Shown one piece after another: positions 1 to 8,299 of a stretch of 64,000 nt of DNA (position 1 is the first letter of the stretch; each line of letters begins with the position of its first letter). Source of the DNA: Leadbetterella sp964423865 (GTDB lineage: Bacteria; Bacteroidota; Bacteroidia; Cytophagales; Spirosomataceae); assembly GCA_964423865.1 (NCBI GenBank), contig CAYRGN010000002.1, positions 1 to 64,000 on the forward strand. The letters are read 5' to 3'. The translations under genes were made by a program, and so were the position numbers. The notes beneath the pieces were generated by a model. The model had not been told where the DNA came from, made no database searches, and worked only from the letters and a program-made list of their open reading frames with translations.

Positions 1-73
1 CGAAGGGCGCGTTACTAGCCATTAAGCAAGCTGGGAGCTACCGGACGCGGGCTTCGACAAGCTCAGCCTGACA
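1..73. repeat. REP-like paired element, copy 1 (cut by window edge)
   Basis: These 73 bases are identical to 54056-54128. The copy ends in an arm of the form CTTCGACAAGCTCAGCCTGACA. The full element at 54040-54128 has a matching inverted arm on the other side of a ~46-bp spacer, so the left arm here lies outside the window. An identical spacer in two places 54 kb apart points to recent copying. Confidence 0.8.
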
Positions 74-110
74 GTAGTGACTACTCACTACTCACTACTC
101 ACTACTCGCT
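74..110. repeat. Heptameric tandem repeat ACTACTC
   Basis: About five units of the 7-bp motif ACTACTC (GAGTAGT on the minus strand). The same unit recurs at 30817-30854 and 41642-41760. Here the array runs into the 3' end of leuA and supplies its stop codon. Confidence 0.85.
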
Positions 111-1278
111 TCTCGGAACTACTTCCTATCCCCTGCAACTCTTTCATCAGCTTCACCAGATGGCCGTCGTTGATCTCCTTAATTTCGTCGGCCAGTTCGA
201 GGAAGCGTTCGTACACTTCATTGACTTCTTCTTTCCTCATTTCATAGCCGAGGAGGGCCAGGCGGTGTTTGAGGGCGTGGCGGCCGCTGCGGGCAGTGAG
301 TATGATGTCGGATTTATCGACCCCTACTTCCTGGGGAGTCATGATCTCGTAGGTTTCGGCATGTTTCAGGAAGCCGTCCTGGTGGATACCCGAGGAGTGG
401 GCAAAGGCATTACGGCCTACAATGGCCTTATTGGCCTGCACGGGCATACGCATGGTTTTGGACACGAGGCGGCTCAGGGGGGCCAGCATTTCGGAACGTA
501 TATCGGTATGGAGGCCGAGGTGTTTATGCAGTTTCAGTATCATGGCTACTTCTTCGAGGGAGGTGTTTCCCGCTCTTTCGCCTATGCCGTTAATGGTGAC
601 TTCCACCTGCCGCGCCCCGGCGGTAATGCCCGCAATGGTGTTGGCGGTGGCCAGGCCCAGGTCGTTATGGTTGTGCATGGAAAGGATGGCTTTGTCTACG
701 TTGGGTACATGGTTCATCAGGTAGGTGATGCGTTCATGCATTTGATGGGGCAGCAGGTAACCGGTGGTATCGGGCAGGTTGACCACGGTGGCACCGGCTT
801 TGATGACGGCTTCGGTGAGGCGTGCCAGGAACTCTATGTCGGCCCGGCCGGCATCTTCGGCATAAAACTCTACGTCTTCTACAAAGGTCCGGGCATATTT
901 AACGGCCTCTACTCCTCTTTGGAGGATATCTTCGCGGGTACTGTTAAATTTGTATTTAATGTGGGTATCCGAGGCTCCTATCCCGGTATGAATACGGGGC
1001 CTTCGGGCGGGTTTTAGCGCGTTTGCGGCTACTTCTATGTCGTTTTTTACGGCCCGGGTCAATCCGCATACCGTAGCATTTTCCACGGCGCGGGCAATGG
1101 CTTCCACGGCCCGGAAATCTCCCGGACTGGATACCGGGAAACCCGCTTCAATGATGTCTACACCCAGCTTGTCGAGTTCCCTCGCGATCATGATCTTCTC
1201 GTCTATATTCAGCTGGCATCCCGGAACCTGCTCCCCGTCTCTCAGGGTGGTGTCAAATACATAAATCTTTTCGCTCAT
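88..1278 (-). CDS. leuA: 2-isopropylmalate synthase (short form)
   Basis: Condenses acetyl-CoA with 2-oxoisovalerate, the first committed step of leucine synthesis; cytoplasmic. The N-terminus shows the HMGL-like TIM-barrel signature FDTTLRDGEQVPG (residues 8-20). The metal and active-site stretches SMHNHNDLGLA (~200) and NGIGERAGN (~229), and the IHQDGFLKH segment (~298), are all present. At 396 aa it lacks the ~120-residue C-terminal leucine-binding regulatory domain of long LeuA, so feedback control may differ. The start is the only ATG that keeps the conserved N-terminus. A TACTTTTG hexad lies just upstream on the minus strand (1308-1301). The last residues (RVVSSE) and the stop are encoded by the ACTACTC repeat. 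No other leu gene is adjacent. Homocitrate or citramalate synthase is a less likely alternative. Confidence 0.9.
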   Translation of the reverse strand: MSEKIYVFDTTLRDGEQVPGCQLNIDEKIMIARELDKLGVDIIEAGFPVSSPGDFRAVEAIARAVENATVCGLTRAVKNDIEVAANALKPARRPRIHTGIGASDTHIKYKFNSTREDILQRGVEAVKYARTFVEDVEFYAEDAGRADIEFLARLTEAVIKAGATVVNLPDTTGYLLPHQMHERITYLMNHVPNVDKAILSMHNHNDLGLATANTIAGITAGARQVEVTINGIGERAGNTSLEEVAMILKLHKHLGLHTDIRSEMLAPLSRLVSKTMRMPVQANKAIVGRNAFAHSSGIHQDGFLKHAETYEIMTPQEVGVDKSDIILTARSGRHALKHRLALLGYEMRKEEVNEVYERFLELADEIKEINDGHLVKLMKELQGIGSSSEKRVVSSE

Positions 1279-1300
1279 CCGTATTCATTAAATGGTCATA

Positions 1301-1308
1301 CAAAAGTA
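1301..1308 (-). promoter_or_regulatory. Putative -7 element of leuA
   Basis: Reads TACTTTTG on the minus strand, fitting the Bacteroidota TAnnTTTG consensus, 23 bp before the leuA ATG. No clear TTG at -33 was seen. Confidence 0.45.
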
Positions 1309-1424
1309 GGGAAATTCAGATGCGAAGTAAAGAAACGAAAGGGAAACAGGGACAATTAGGAATAATATGCCGATCATTTGGAAAGTATATGGTATTTTAT
1401 TCTGTAACTATGAATGAATATGTC

Positions 1425-1432
1425 TAATTTTG
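1425..1432 (+). promoter_or_regulatory. Putative -7 element of pyk
   Basis: TAATTTTG matches TAnnTTTG. It implies a transcript start near 1439. That excludes the in-frame upstream start at 1430 and favours the ATG at 1487. Confidence 0.55.
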
Positions 1433-1486
1433 CAGCCGTATTTTTTGTTTTTCAGGAAAAAAAGCCTGTTAAAATCCGTTTTAGTA

Positions 1487-2944
1487 ATGATAAAGAAAAC
1501 CAAGATAGTGGCTACGGTAGGTCCGGCCTCGGAAAGTGAAGAAATGTTGATCGCGCTGGCCCGGGCCGGGGTAAATGTTTTCCGGCTGAATTTCTCGCAC
1601 GGGACACACGAGGAACATAAGGTAAGGATTGACCGGATCCGGAAGATCAACCGGGAGCATGGTTTTCATTGCGCTATCCTGCAAGACCTACAGGGACCTA
1701 AGATCCGCGTAGGCCTGATGGAAGGAGGGAACGCGGGTGTATCTCTGGAAAGAGGAAGCCGCTTTATTTTTACGAACGAGGACGTAGTGGGCAATTCAGA
1801 AAGGGCCAGTACGCCTTATGACGGCATGTACCGCGATGTGAAGATCGGCGACCGTATCCTGATGGACGACGGCAAGCTGGAGGTGAAGGTGATTGATATC
1901 AATGCCGAAAGCCACGAAGTCATTACGGAAGTGGTGTACGGCGGATTGCTGAAACAAAAGAAAGGGGTGAACCTGCCCAATACGGCCATCTCCCAGCCGT
2001 CGGTAACGGAAAAAGATTACCGCGACCTGGATTTCGGACTGGAGAACGATGTAGACTGGGTGGCTTTGTCTTTCGTTCGCACCGCGGAAGAGATCCACAG
2101 CATCAAAAAATACATTGAGGAGAAAGGTTCCAGGGCCCTGGTGATTGCCAAGATGGAAAAACCGGAGGCTATAGCGAATATGGACGAAATTATTGCAGCC
2201 ACTGACGGAGTGATGGTGGCCCGTGGCGACCTGGGTGTAGAAATCCCGTCGGAAGAGGTGCCTATTATTCAGAAAGAGCTGGTGAGGAAGTGCCACCTGG
2301 CGGTGAAACCCGTGATTGTGGCTACCCAGATGCTGGAGAGTATGATTGACAGCCCTACACCTACCCGCGCGGAAGTGGGCGATGTGGCGAATGCCGTGCT
2401 GGATGGTGCCGATGCCGTGATGCTGAGCGCGGAGAGTGCCTCCGGGAAGTACCCCCTGCTGGCGGTACAGACCATGACCCGCACGATACAGCACATTGAA
2501 GAGCACGGGGATCCGGCCGTATTGTATTACCGCCACCATACGCGGGTGACCGACCCTAATTATGTTTCGAAAGAAAAGGATAACGACAACGTGATCATGA
2601 TGGGCTGCCGCCTGGCCCGCGACCTTCGTGTAAAAGCCATCATCGGGGTAACCACCTCCGGGTATACGGCTTTCCGCTTGTCGCACCACCGCCCCAAATC
2701 GCAAATCTATATTGTAACGGGGAACGAAAAGCTGCTCTGCCAGCTGAGCTTGTACTGGGGGGTAAATGCGTTTTCTCAAAACGACCTGGAAAACGCGAAC
2801 AACGAGCTGATCCTGATTGATGAGGCCAATAAGTTCATCGAGAAAAAAGGACTCCTGGCCAAAGGCGATAAGTTCATCAATATGTCGAGCTACCCCCTCG
2901 GAAAACAGCATAGAACGAATAACCTGACGCTGATGACAGTGTAG
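1487..2944 (+). CDS. pyk: Pyruvate kinase
   Basis: Transfers phosphate from phosphoenolpyruvate to ADP in the last step of glycolysis; cytoplasmic. 485 aa from the chosen ATG. The N-terminus KIVATVGPAS and the RLNFSHG motif are typical. Further in are KMEKPEA (the catalytic Lys/Glu strand), MVARGDLGVEIP (metal and phosphate ligands), ATQMLESM, PTRAEVGDVANAV and the MLSAESASGKYP helix. A C-terminal PK_C domain follows (~350-485). An upstream in-frame start at 1430 would add 19 residues, but it overlaps the putative -7 box, so 1487 is preferred. The gene stands alone, divergent from leuA, and is followed by a hairpin of heptamer repeats that may end transcription. Confidence 0.95.
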   Translation: MIKKTKIVATVGPASESEEMLIALARAGVNVFRLNFSHGTHEEHKVRIDRIRKINREHGFHCAILQDLQGPKIRVGLMEGGNAGVSLERGSRFIFTNEDVVGNSERASTPYDGMYRDVKIGDRILMDDGKLEVKVIDINAESHEVITEVVYGGLLKQKKGVNLPNTAISQPSVTEKDYRDLDFGLENDVDWVALSFVRTAEEIHSIKKYIEEKGSRALVIAKMEKPEAIANMDEIIAATDGVMVARGDLGVEIPSEEVPIIQKELVRKCHLAVKPVIVATQMLESMIDSPTPTRAEVGDVANAVLDGADAVMLSAESASGKYPLLAVQTMTRTIQHIEEHGDPAVLYYRHHTRVTDPNYVSKEKDNDNVIMMGCRLARDLRVKAIIGVTTSGYTAFRLSHHRPKSQIYIVTGNEKLLCQLSLYWGVNAFSQNDLENANNELILIDEANKFIEKKGLLAKGDKFINMSSYPLGKQHRTNNLTLMTV

Positions 2945-2946
2945 AT

Positions 2947-2997
2947 TTAATGGTTAATGATCAATGGTTAATGGGAAAAACCATCATTAACCATTAA
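2947..2997. repeat. TTAATGG-type heptamer hairpin after pyk
   Basis: A perfect 15-bp inverted repeat (2947-2961 with 2983-2997), each arm built of degenerate 7-bp units (TTAATGG / CATTAAC) around a 21-nt loop. It could act as a transcript-end hairpin. There is no strict T-run. Confidence 0.6.
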
Positions 2998-3071
2998 CAA
3001 TTAATCATTATTAATGTTTTTTTAACGGTGCGATAATGACCAGGTAATTTCCGGTACGGATATTTGCGTAC

Positions 3072-3845
3072 ATGAAAAACCGATATCGTACCGTTGTTAT
3101 TTCCGACCTTCATTTGGGTACCGGCGGGTCCAAAGCCCGGGAGGTAACGGAATTCCTGAAATCCTGTTATTGCGACCGCCTGATTCTGAATGGCGATATC
3201 ATTGACGGCTGGCAGCTGAAAAAATACGGTTCCTGGAAGAAAAAGCATACCGGTTTTTTCAGGGTGATACTGAAAATGATGGACCGCTACGATACCAAAG
3301 TGATCTACATCAGGGGTAATCACGATGATTTCCTGGATAATGTACTGCCCCTGGTGATCGGTAAGAATTTCCAGATCCGGCGCGACTATCTCCTTAAATC
3401 GGGAGGAAAGAATTTTTATGTGACACACGGTGATGTTTTTGACAGCGTTACTTCCCGCATGAAGTGGCTGGCCTACCTGGGTGATCTGGGCTATACTTTC
3501 CTACTCTGGCTGAACAAGCAATACAACCGCTACCGGACGCGCCGCGGACTGCCCTACTATTCGCTTTCCCAAAAGATCAAAAACTCGGTCAAACAGGCGG
3601 TGAATTACATCACCGATTTTGAAGAGAAGCTGGCGGAGATGGCCCGGGCGAAAGGCTGCGACGGCATCATCTGCGGGCATATTCACCAGCCGGCTATCCG
3701 GGAGGTGAACGGCATACTCTATATGAATTCGGGCGACTGGGTGGAGTCGCTTTCCGCCCTGGTAGAAGACCACGAGGGGAATTGGGAGCTGATTTATTTT
3801 ACGGAGGAAAAGATACAAGCCGTTAATCTGCAATTTTCCGCATGA
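3072..3845 (+). CDS. LpxH-like metallophosphoesterase (UDP-2,3-diacylglucosamine diphosphatase family)
   Basis: A calcineurin-like phosphoesterase with the full dinuclear-metal motif set: SDLHLG (residues 11-16), NGDIIDGW (~41), RGNHDD (~76), THGDVFD (~117) and GHIHQP (~202). At 257 aa it fits the Bacteroidota homologues annotated as UDP-2,3-diacylglucosamine hydrolase, which remove UMP in lipid A synthesis at the inner face of the cytoplasmic membrane. That substrate is inferred from family resemblance only. The stop overlaps the ATG of the glycosyltransferase by 4 bp (ATGA), so the two are translationally coupled and probably act on the same envelope glycolipid pathway. Confidence 0.8.
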   Translation: MKNRYRTVVISDLHLGTGGSKAREVTEFLKSCYCDRLILNGDIIDGWQLKKYGSWKKKHTGFFRVILKMMDRYDTKVIYIRGNHDDFLDNVLPLVIGKNFQIRRDYLLKSGGKNFYVTHGDVFDSVTSRMKWLAYLGDLGYTFLLWLNKQYNRYRTRRGLPYYSLSQKIKNSVKQAVNYITDFEEKLAEMARAKGCDGIICGHIHQPAIREVNGILYMNSGDWVESLSALVEDHEGNWELIYFTEEKIQAVNLQFSA

Positions 3846-4981
3846 GGTTTTTATTCATTGTTCAGGGAGAGGGTAGGGGGCATCTGACCCAGGCGGTGGC
3901 GCTTGCGGAACTGATCCGGGCGGAGGGGCATGAAGTGTGTGCCGCCTTGGTGGGTTCGGGTACGGGGCAGAGGGTGCAGTCGTTTTTCTACCGGTCTTTT
4001 CCGGCTGAGATTATTCCTTTTGCCAGCCCGGCACTGGTGTATAACCGGAGAAGCAGGGCGCTTTCCCTGTCGCAGACCCTGGCGGGTGCAGGCCGGCATT
4101 TTCCGAAATATCTGGTAGGTTTGAGAAAAATACACCGGGCGGTGAGGGAGAAAGAGCCTGACCTGGTGATTAACTTTTACGATGCTTTGGGGGGGATTCA
4201 CCACTACCTTTTCCCCCGGAAATGCCCTATGTTGTGTGTGGCCCATCAATACCTGATGTTACACCGCGGTTTCGTGTACCCTCCGGGTAACCGCCTGCAC
4301 CGTTTCCTGGTGAACCTCAATTCCCGGGTGACGGCCCTGGGTTCGGCCCGTAAGCTGGCCTTGTCGTTTTATGCGGGAGAGGCTGACCGCAACATTTCCC
4401 TGGTTCCGCCCCTGTTGAGGCAAGGTCTGAAAGCCATGGAAGCCACGGAGGGGAATTTTTTCCTGGCTTATGTGACCCAGGAGGTCATGGCCGGAGAGAT
4501 CGCGGCCTGGCAAAGGAAACATCCGGAGGTGGAGGTGCATTGCTTTACCGACGGTGCTGTGCGCGGTGAGGTATCTGAAAACCTGCATTTTCACTCCATT
4601 GATGCCGGGAAATTCCTGGAGATGATGCGGGCCTGCAAGGGCCTGATTTCTACGGCCGGTTTCGAGTCGGTGGCGGAAGCTATGTGGTTGGGCAAGCCGG
4701 TACTGATGGTGCCGCTGCGGGGGCATTATGAGCAAACCTGCAACGCTGTAGACGCGGAGCGGGCGGGGGCGGGCATTTACCGCCCAGGTTTTGAGGTAAC
4801 TCCCCTGCTGGAGTTTTTACCCCAGTACCGGCCTTGCCGCGCAGAATTCCGGGCCTGGGTAGAACAGGCGGGTCCGCTCTTCTTCAGGGAGGTGGCTGCT
4901 GCCGTGGCTCATGGCGTTCGTACAAAGAGGGTGAGAATACCCGCTACCATCATGGATACCCCGCCGATGATGAGGGCATAA
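3842..4981 (+). CDS. Glycosyltransferase, MurG/UGT-like GT-B fold
   Basis: 379 aa. The N-terminus FIVQGEGRGHL carries the glycine-rich loop of GT-B enzymes of the MurG/UDP-glycosyltransferase type. The C-terminal half has the donor-site signature STAGFESVAEAMWLGKP followed by a Gln/Asn-containing helix (HYEQTCNA), as expected for a nucleotide-sugar-binding domain. Acceptor and donor are unknown. Coupling to the LpxH-like gene suggests an envelope lipid or glycolipid. The final ~24 residues lie antisense over the 3' end of the convergent transporter gene and look unlike the rest, so the native stop may have been lost. Confidence 0.75.
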   Translation: MRFLFIVQGEGRGHLTQAVALAELIRAEGHEVCAALVGSGTGQRVQSFFYRSFPAEIIPFASPALVYNRRSRALSLSQTLAGAGRHFPKYLVGLRKIHRAVREKEPDLVINFYDALGGIHHYLFPRKCPMLCVAHQYLMLHRGFVYPPGNRLHRFLVNLNSRVTALGSARKLALSFYAGEADRNISLVPPLLRQGLKAMEATEGNFFLAYVTQEVMAGEIAAWQRKHPEVEVHCFTDGAVRGEVSENLHFHSIDAGKFLEMMRACKGLISTAGFESVAEAMWLGKPVLMVPLRGHYEQTCNAVDAERAGAGIYRPGFEVTPLLEFLPQYRPCRAEFRAWVEQAGPLFFREVAAAVAHGVRTKRVRIPATIMDTPPMMRA

Positions 4982-6384
4982 ACCGGCTCGCTGTGAAAAA
5001 AGGTCTTTAGCACAAAGCCCAGAATAGTACCGGCCACAATCTGGGGAATCACGATAAAGAAATTAAATACCCCCATATAGTAGCCCATTCGGGCAGCGGG
5101 CAGGGCATTAGACAGCAGGGTGTACGGCACGGAGAGAATGCTGGCCCAGGCAATGCCTACTCCCGTCATGGCCAGCATCAATTGTAGACGGTCTGTAGCA
5201 AACCAGATGGAGATCAGGCCCAGTCCGCCCAGGGTGAGGGCCAGCAGGTGGGCCTGGCGGTTGCCGATCCGTGCGGCTATTTTAGGCAATATGAACGCCG
5301 CCACGGCACACACCAGGCTGTAAAATGCAAACATCAGCGATACCCAGTCGGCCGCATCGTTATAGGCTTTGGAAGTAGGGTCATGCGCGCCGAACACATG
5401 GCCGGTCACGGCCTGGGTAGTGTAAATCCACATGGCAAAGAGGGCAAACCAGGTGAAAAACTGCACCAGGGCCAGTTGTTTCATGGTAGGGGGCATGTCC
5501 AGCAAACCGGTGATAATATCGGTAAAGCCGTTGGAAATACGGTTTTGACGTAAGGCCCCGGCCGCCAGGAAAAGGATGCCGGTAAGGGCTATGCCGCCCG
5601 AGAGAATCAATAACTCCTTCTCCAATTCATTCTGACGGATCAGCAGCCAGGAGAGCAGTCCCACCGCCACGAAAGCCAGTCCGTAGAGCATTTGTTTCCG
5701 TACCGGTACATCGCCGGCGCCGGCTTCGTCAAGGGCAGAGTCTTCAAAATTTTCCAGTTCTTCGGGCGAATATTCATGTGAACGCAGCACGGTCCAGAGT
5801 ACGGCCAGGAAAAACACGATGCCCCCGCAGTAGAAAGACCATTTTACCGAGGGGGGAATCACCCCGGCTTCGGCTACATTGGATAGGCCGATCCAGTTGC
5901 TGAAAATATAGGGGAGGGCCGAACCCACCACGGCGCCCAGGCCTATAAAAAAGCTCTGGGTAAAGAAGCCCAGGGGACGTTGCTTTTCGTTTAGGTTGTC
6001 GCCCACAAACGCCCGGAAAGGCTCCATACTGATGTTGATGGAGCTGTCCATGATCCAGAGGGTGCCGATAGCCACCCACAGGGCAGGGGAGTTGGGTATC
6101 ACCAGCAGGGAGAGGGAGGCCAGGAGGGCGCCCAGCATAAAATAAGGTTTCCGTCTGCCGAAGCGGGTCCAGGTTTTGTCGGAAAAATACCCTACAATGG
6201 GCTGTACCACCAGTCCGGTCACCGGTGCGGCCAGCCAGTAGAGGCCGATTTTGTCCACGTCGGCACCCAGGGTTTCGAATATCCGCGAGGTGTTGGCGTT
6301 TTGGAGGGCAAATCCAAACTGTATGCCCAGGAATCCGAAGCTCATGTTCCAGATTTGCCAGAAAGAGAGGTCAGGTTTTTTCAT
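4909..6384 (-). CDS. MFS sugar:cation symporter (GPH / SLC45-like)
   Basis: 491 aa with about twelve hydrophobic segments. The N-terminus (PDLSFWQIWNMSFGFLGIQ) and the loop GYFSDKTWTRFGRRKPY (the MFS motif A variant between helices 2 and 3) are typical of the GPH/SLC45-like family, which imports disaccharides with protons or sodium. A hydrophilic stretch around residues 205-225 (EELENFEDSALDEAGAG) is the central cytoplasmic loop. The substrate cannot be read from sequence. Its 3' end overlaps that of the glycosyltransferase by 73 bp, tail to tail. No catabolic genes lie beside it. Confidence 0.8.
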   Translation of the reverse strand: MKKPDLSFWQIWNMSFGFLGIQFGFALQNANTSRIFETLGADVDKIGLYWLAAPVTGLVVQPIVGYFSDKTWTRFGRRKPYFMLGALLASLSLLVIPNSPALWVAIGTLWIMDSSINISMEPFRAFVGDNLNEKQRPLGFFTQSFFIGLGAVVGSALPYIFSNWIGLSNVAEAGVIPPSVKWSFYCGGIVFFLAVLWTVLRSHEYSPEELENFEDSALDEAGAGDVPVRKQMLYGLAFVAVGLLSWLLIRQNELEKELLILSGGIALTGILFLAAGALRQNRISNGFTDIITGLLDMPPTMKQLALVQFFTWFALFAMWIYTTQAVTGHVFGAHDPTSKAYNDAADWVSLMFAFYSLVCAVAAFILPKIAARIGNRQAHLLALTLGGLGLISIWFATDRLQLMLAMTGVGIAWASILSVPYTLLSNALPAARMGYYMGVFNFFIVIPQIVAGTILGFVLKTFFHSEPVYALIIGGVSMMVAGILTLFVRTP

Positions 6385-6700
6385 GTGTATATATTTTAGC
6401 TTTCAGCTGGCTGTATGCCGGGTTATTGGGTTATTTCAAGAGGAAAATTACGGTATTCGCGGGTAAATTCAAGCGGTTTGCCTGTTTTTAGGGTTCCACT
6501 TATTGGAGGCACCTATGAAATTTTAAACGAATGCTTGTACTTTTCCATGAAGTATGGTATTATTCCAATATTTTCATGGCACCCTGGGAGGAACTTTTTT
6601 TTACTAATTGACACGTATTAAGTAAGTTATGTACCTTTGTGATGTCAAAGAGAAAGACATTAAACGAAATAATTACATAATCAAAAAACCAAACATTATT
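6385..6700. other. Intergenic region, 316 bp
   Basis: The spacer between the divergent transporter and the small secreted protein gene. It holds the clear promoter at 6608-6639. No credible gene was seen; the open frames here are short and carry no domain. Confidence 0.6.
6608..6639 (+). promoter_or_regulatory. Bacteroidota-type promoter of the small secreted protein gene
   Basis: TTG (6608-6610), a 21-bp spacer, then TACCTTTG (6632-6639), an exact fit to the TTG/TAnnTTTG consensus. The predicted transcript start is near 6646, which places the translation start at 6701 rather than at the upstream ATG at 6629. Confidence 0.7.
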
Positions 6701-7051
6701 ATGAAAAAGCTTGTAATCGCATTGGCGCTGTTCGCAGGAGTAAGTACTTCTTATGCTACTGAAATGTTACCGGTATCTCCCAAAAAAGTGGAAGTGAAAG
6801 TGGTAGACGGACTGAAATTCAAACTGATTATTCCGGAAGTAGCGGAGAAAGGGACTGTGGTGATCAAAAACGCGGTAGGAGAAGTGATCTACCGGGAGTT
6901 TATCAGTGAAATTCCGGCTTTTGTAAAGGTGTATAACCTGGCCGGTTTCCCTGACGGAGAGTACACTTTCGAAGTGAAAATTAACAAGGAAGTGATCTCC
7001 AAAGACATCAAAATCAATACTACCGTTAACCGGGTAGCATCAGTAAACTAA
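6701..7051 (+). CDS. Small secreted protein of unknown function
   Basis: 116 aa with a clean signal peptide (MKKLVIALALFAGVSTSYA, cut near residue 19). The rest is short beta-strand-like segments: FKLIIP, GTVVIKNAVGEVIYREF, GEYTFEVKINKEV. This resembles the small periplasmic or secreted beta-sandwich proteins common in Cytophagales. The protein at 15051-15446 has the same length and layout (F-x-L-x-I, then VV-x-x-x-x-G-x-V-x-Y-x-E, then a late EV strand) and may be a paralogue. The ATG at 6701 is chosen because the ATG at 6629 sits inside the promoter. A strong promoter and a terminator bracket it as a single-gene unit, so expression may be high. Confidence 0.7.
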   Translation: MKKLVIALALFAGVSTSYATEMLPVSPKKVEVKVVDGLKFKLIIPEVAEKGTVVIKNAVGEVIYREFISEIPAFVKVYNLAGFPDGEYTFEVKINKEVISKDIKINTTVNRVASVN

Positions 7052-7073
7052 GACAGGCCGCAAGGTCGGGAAG

Positions 7074-7102
7074 GGGTCGGAGCCATGCTTCGGCCCTTTT
7101 TT
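7074..7102 (+). terminator. Rho-independent terminator
   Basis: A GC-rich stem (GGGTCGGAG with CTTCGGCCC, using G-U pairs) is followed by six T, 22 bp after the stop of the small secreted protein gene. Confidence 0.7.
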
Positions 7103-7222
7103 GTGGGCAAAATAGTCGGGTTTAAATAGCCGGAAGCTATAGGTTATCTTTATGGCCGACAGTATATCTCCAGGACTATCCTATTTGGGGAAGGTAATCG
7201 ATGGGATACAAGAAAAATTAGC

Positions 7223-7695
7223 TTGGTTGATTCAGTGTGTTTAAAGCTACTGGTGGGGATTATTTTTACACTGTTTTCTTGTAATAACCTTGAAAGGTCG
7301 CCTAGAACTGTTCAAATAGAGCGAGTAGTACTTAACGAGGATTATATAAATAATGGGTATGTATCTGTAGATACTTTATTTATTAGGAGAAACAAAAAAG
7401 AAGATAGCCCATTAAACCCTTTAGTTGGAGTAAAATCTTTCTGGAAAATAGTTATATCTATTCATCATACTACTTTAGTGATGATGCTGGCGTAATTTGG
7501 ATTTTACCCTATAATGTTTTTATTGACTTGAGGGGCAAGGATATTTTTGATACTGATCTAACTAAAGAATTTTTAAGTAAAAAATTTAAGCTAACCCTAA
7601 TATTTGGAATGAATAATGAAGATTACGATTTATTTATAGATGGAAAAACACAAATCAAAATCAATCATGGATTTAGAATTGAAGATAGAGAATAA
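7223..7695 (+). pseudogene. Frameshifted AT-rich lipoprotein gene (possible orphan immunity protein)
   Basis: From a TTG start the first frame gives a lipoprotein signal with a lipobox (TLFSC). It runs ~70 sensible residues and then a meaningless tail to 7495. From ~7430 the next frame continues as a soluble protein (SYIYSSYYFSDDAGVIW ... YDLFIDGKTQIKINHGF) to a TAA at 7693-7695. Adding one T in the TTT of the AAATCTTTCTGG stretch near 7436-7442 restores one ~156-aa frame, so a single-base deletion or a read error is likely. It is AT-rich, unlike its neighbours, and ends 42 bp before a toxin-core repeat, the same position as the putative immunity gene at 9358. Function is unknown; immunity is inference. 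Confidence 0.5.
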
Positions 7696-7737
7696 TGTAT
7701 CAAATGTTTCGCTGATGTTATTATCCCCAAACACCAA

Positions 7738-8299
7738 AAGACCCGCTTAAATCGGAAGCCGGGCCAACTGAACCTGTACGATGACCTGGTGCTGCCTTTG
7801 AGGGGGAGGTATTGAAAGGAGTGGAGTACACCTGGATACTGCCGCAGGGGGTATCGGCCCACCAGGACCCGACCCAGAAGCACAAAATCACGATCAACAA
7901 GATAGGCAATTACAAAGTCAACGTCACCTCCACGGGTGGGGTAAGCTGCCCGCTGGAGGTAGACATTTCGGCCCTGGCCTGCGCCACGCCGGAAGACTTC
8001 CTGGCCTGCGGCAGCACGGCCACGGTCACCTCCACCGGCACAGAGAAGCTGAAGAACCTGGCGGTGGGCGATGTGTTCAGTACGTATGACTACGTGGTAT
8101 CGGTCACGGAAGTAAGTGGCTCCGAAGCCACGGGCTGGACGGGCCGGGGCTTTATTGAGATGAGTTTCCTGAAGCTGGGGCCAGCGGCGCTGAATGTGCC
8201 TCTGGCAGTGAGGTTTGAGAACATTCACCTGAACCAATGTTATCAGTTGCTGGCGGGGAGTAAGGTGGTGACGGAGTTTGACCCGTCGTGGAGTAATGT
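7738..8299 (+). repeat. Toxin pre-tip module, copy 1
   Basis: Direct repeat of 10872-11443 with few substitutions. It differs by a 10-bp deletion at 7794/7795 that breaks the reading frame between the upstream LNLYDDLVL coding and the downstream LKGVEY coding. Homology stops sharply at 8299, where AT-rich unique sequence begins. Confidence 0.9.

Noticed and set aside
160..1017. 285-aa plus-strand frame opposite leuA
   Set aside because: Mirror of a clear leuA; composition (Gly, Phe, Val-rich) is that of an antisense frame and no domain is visible.
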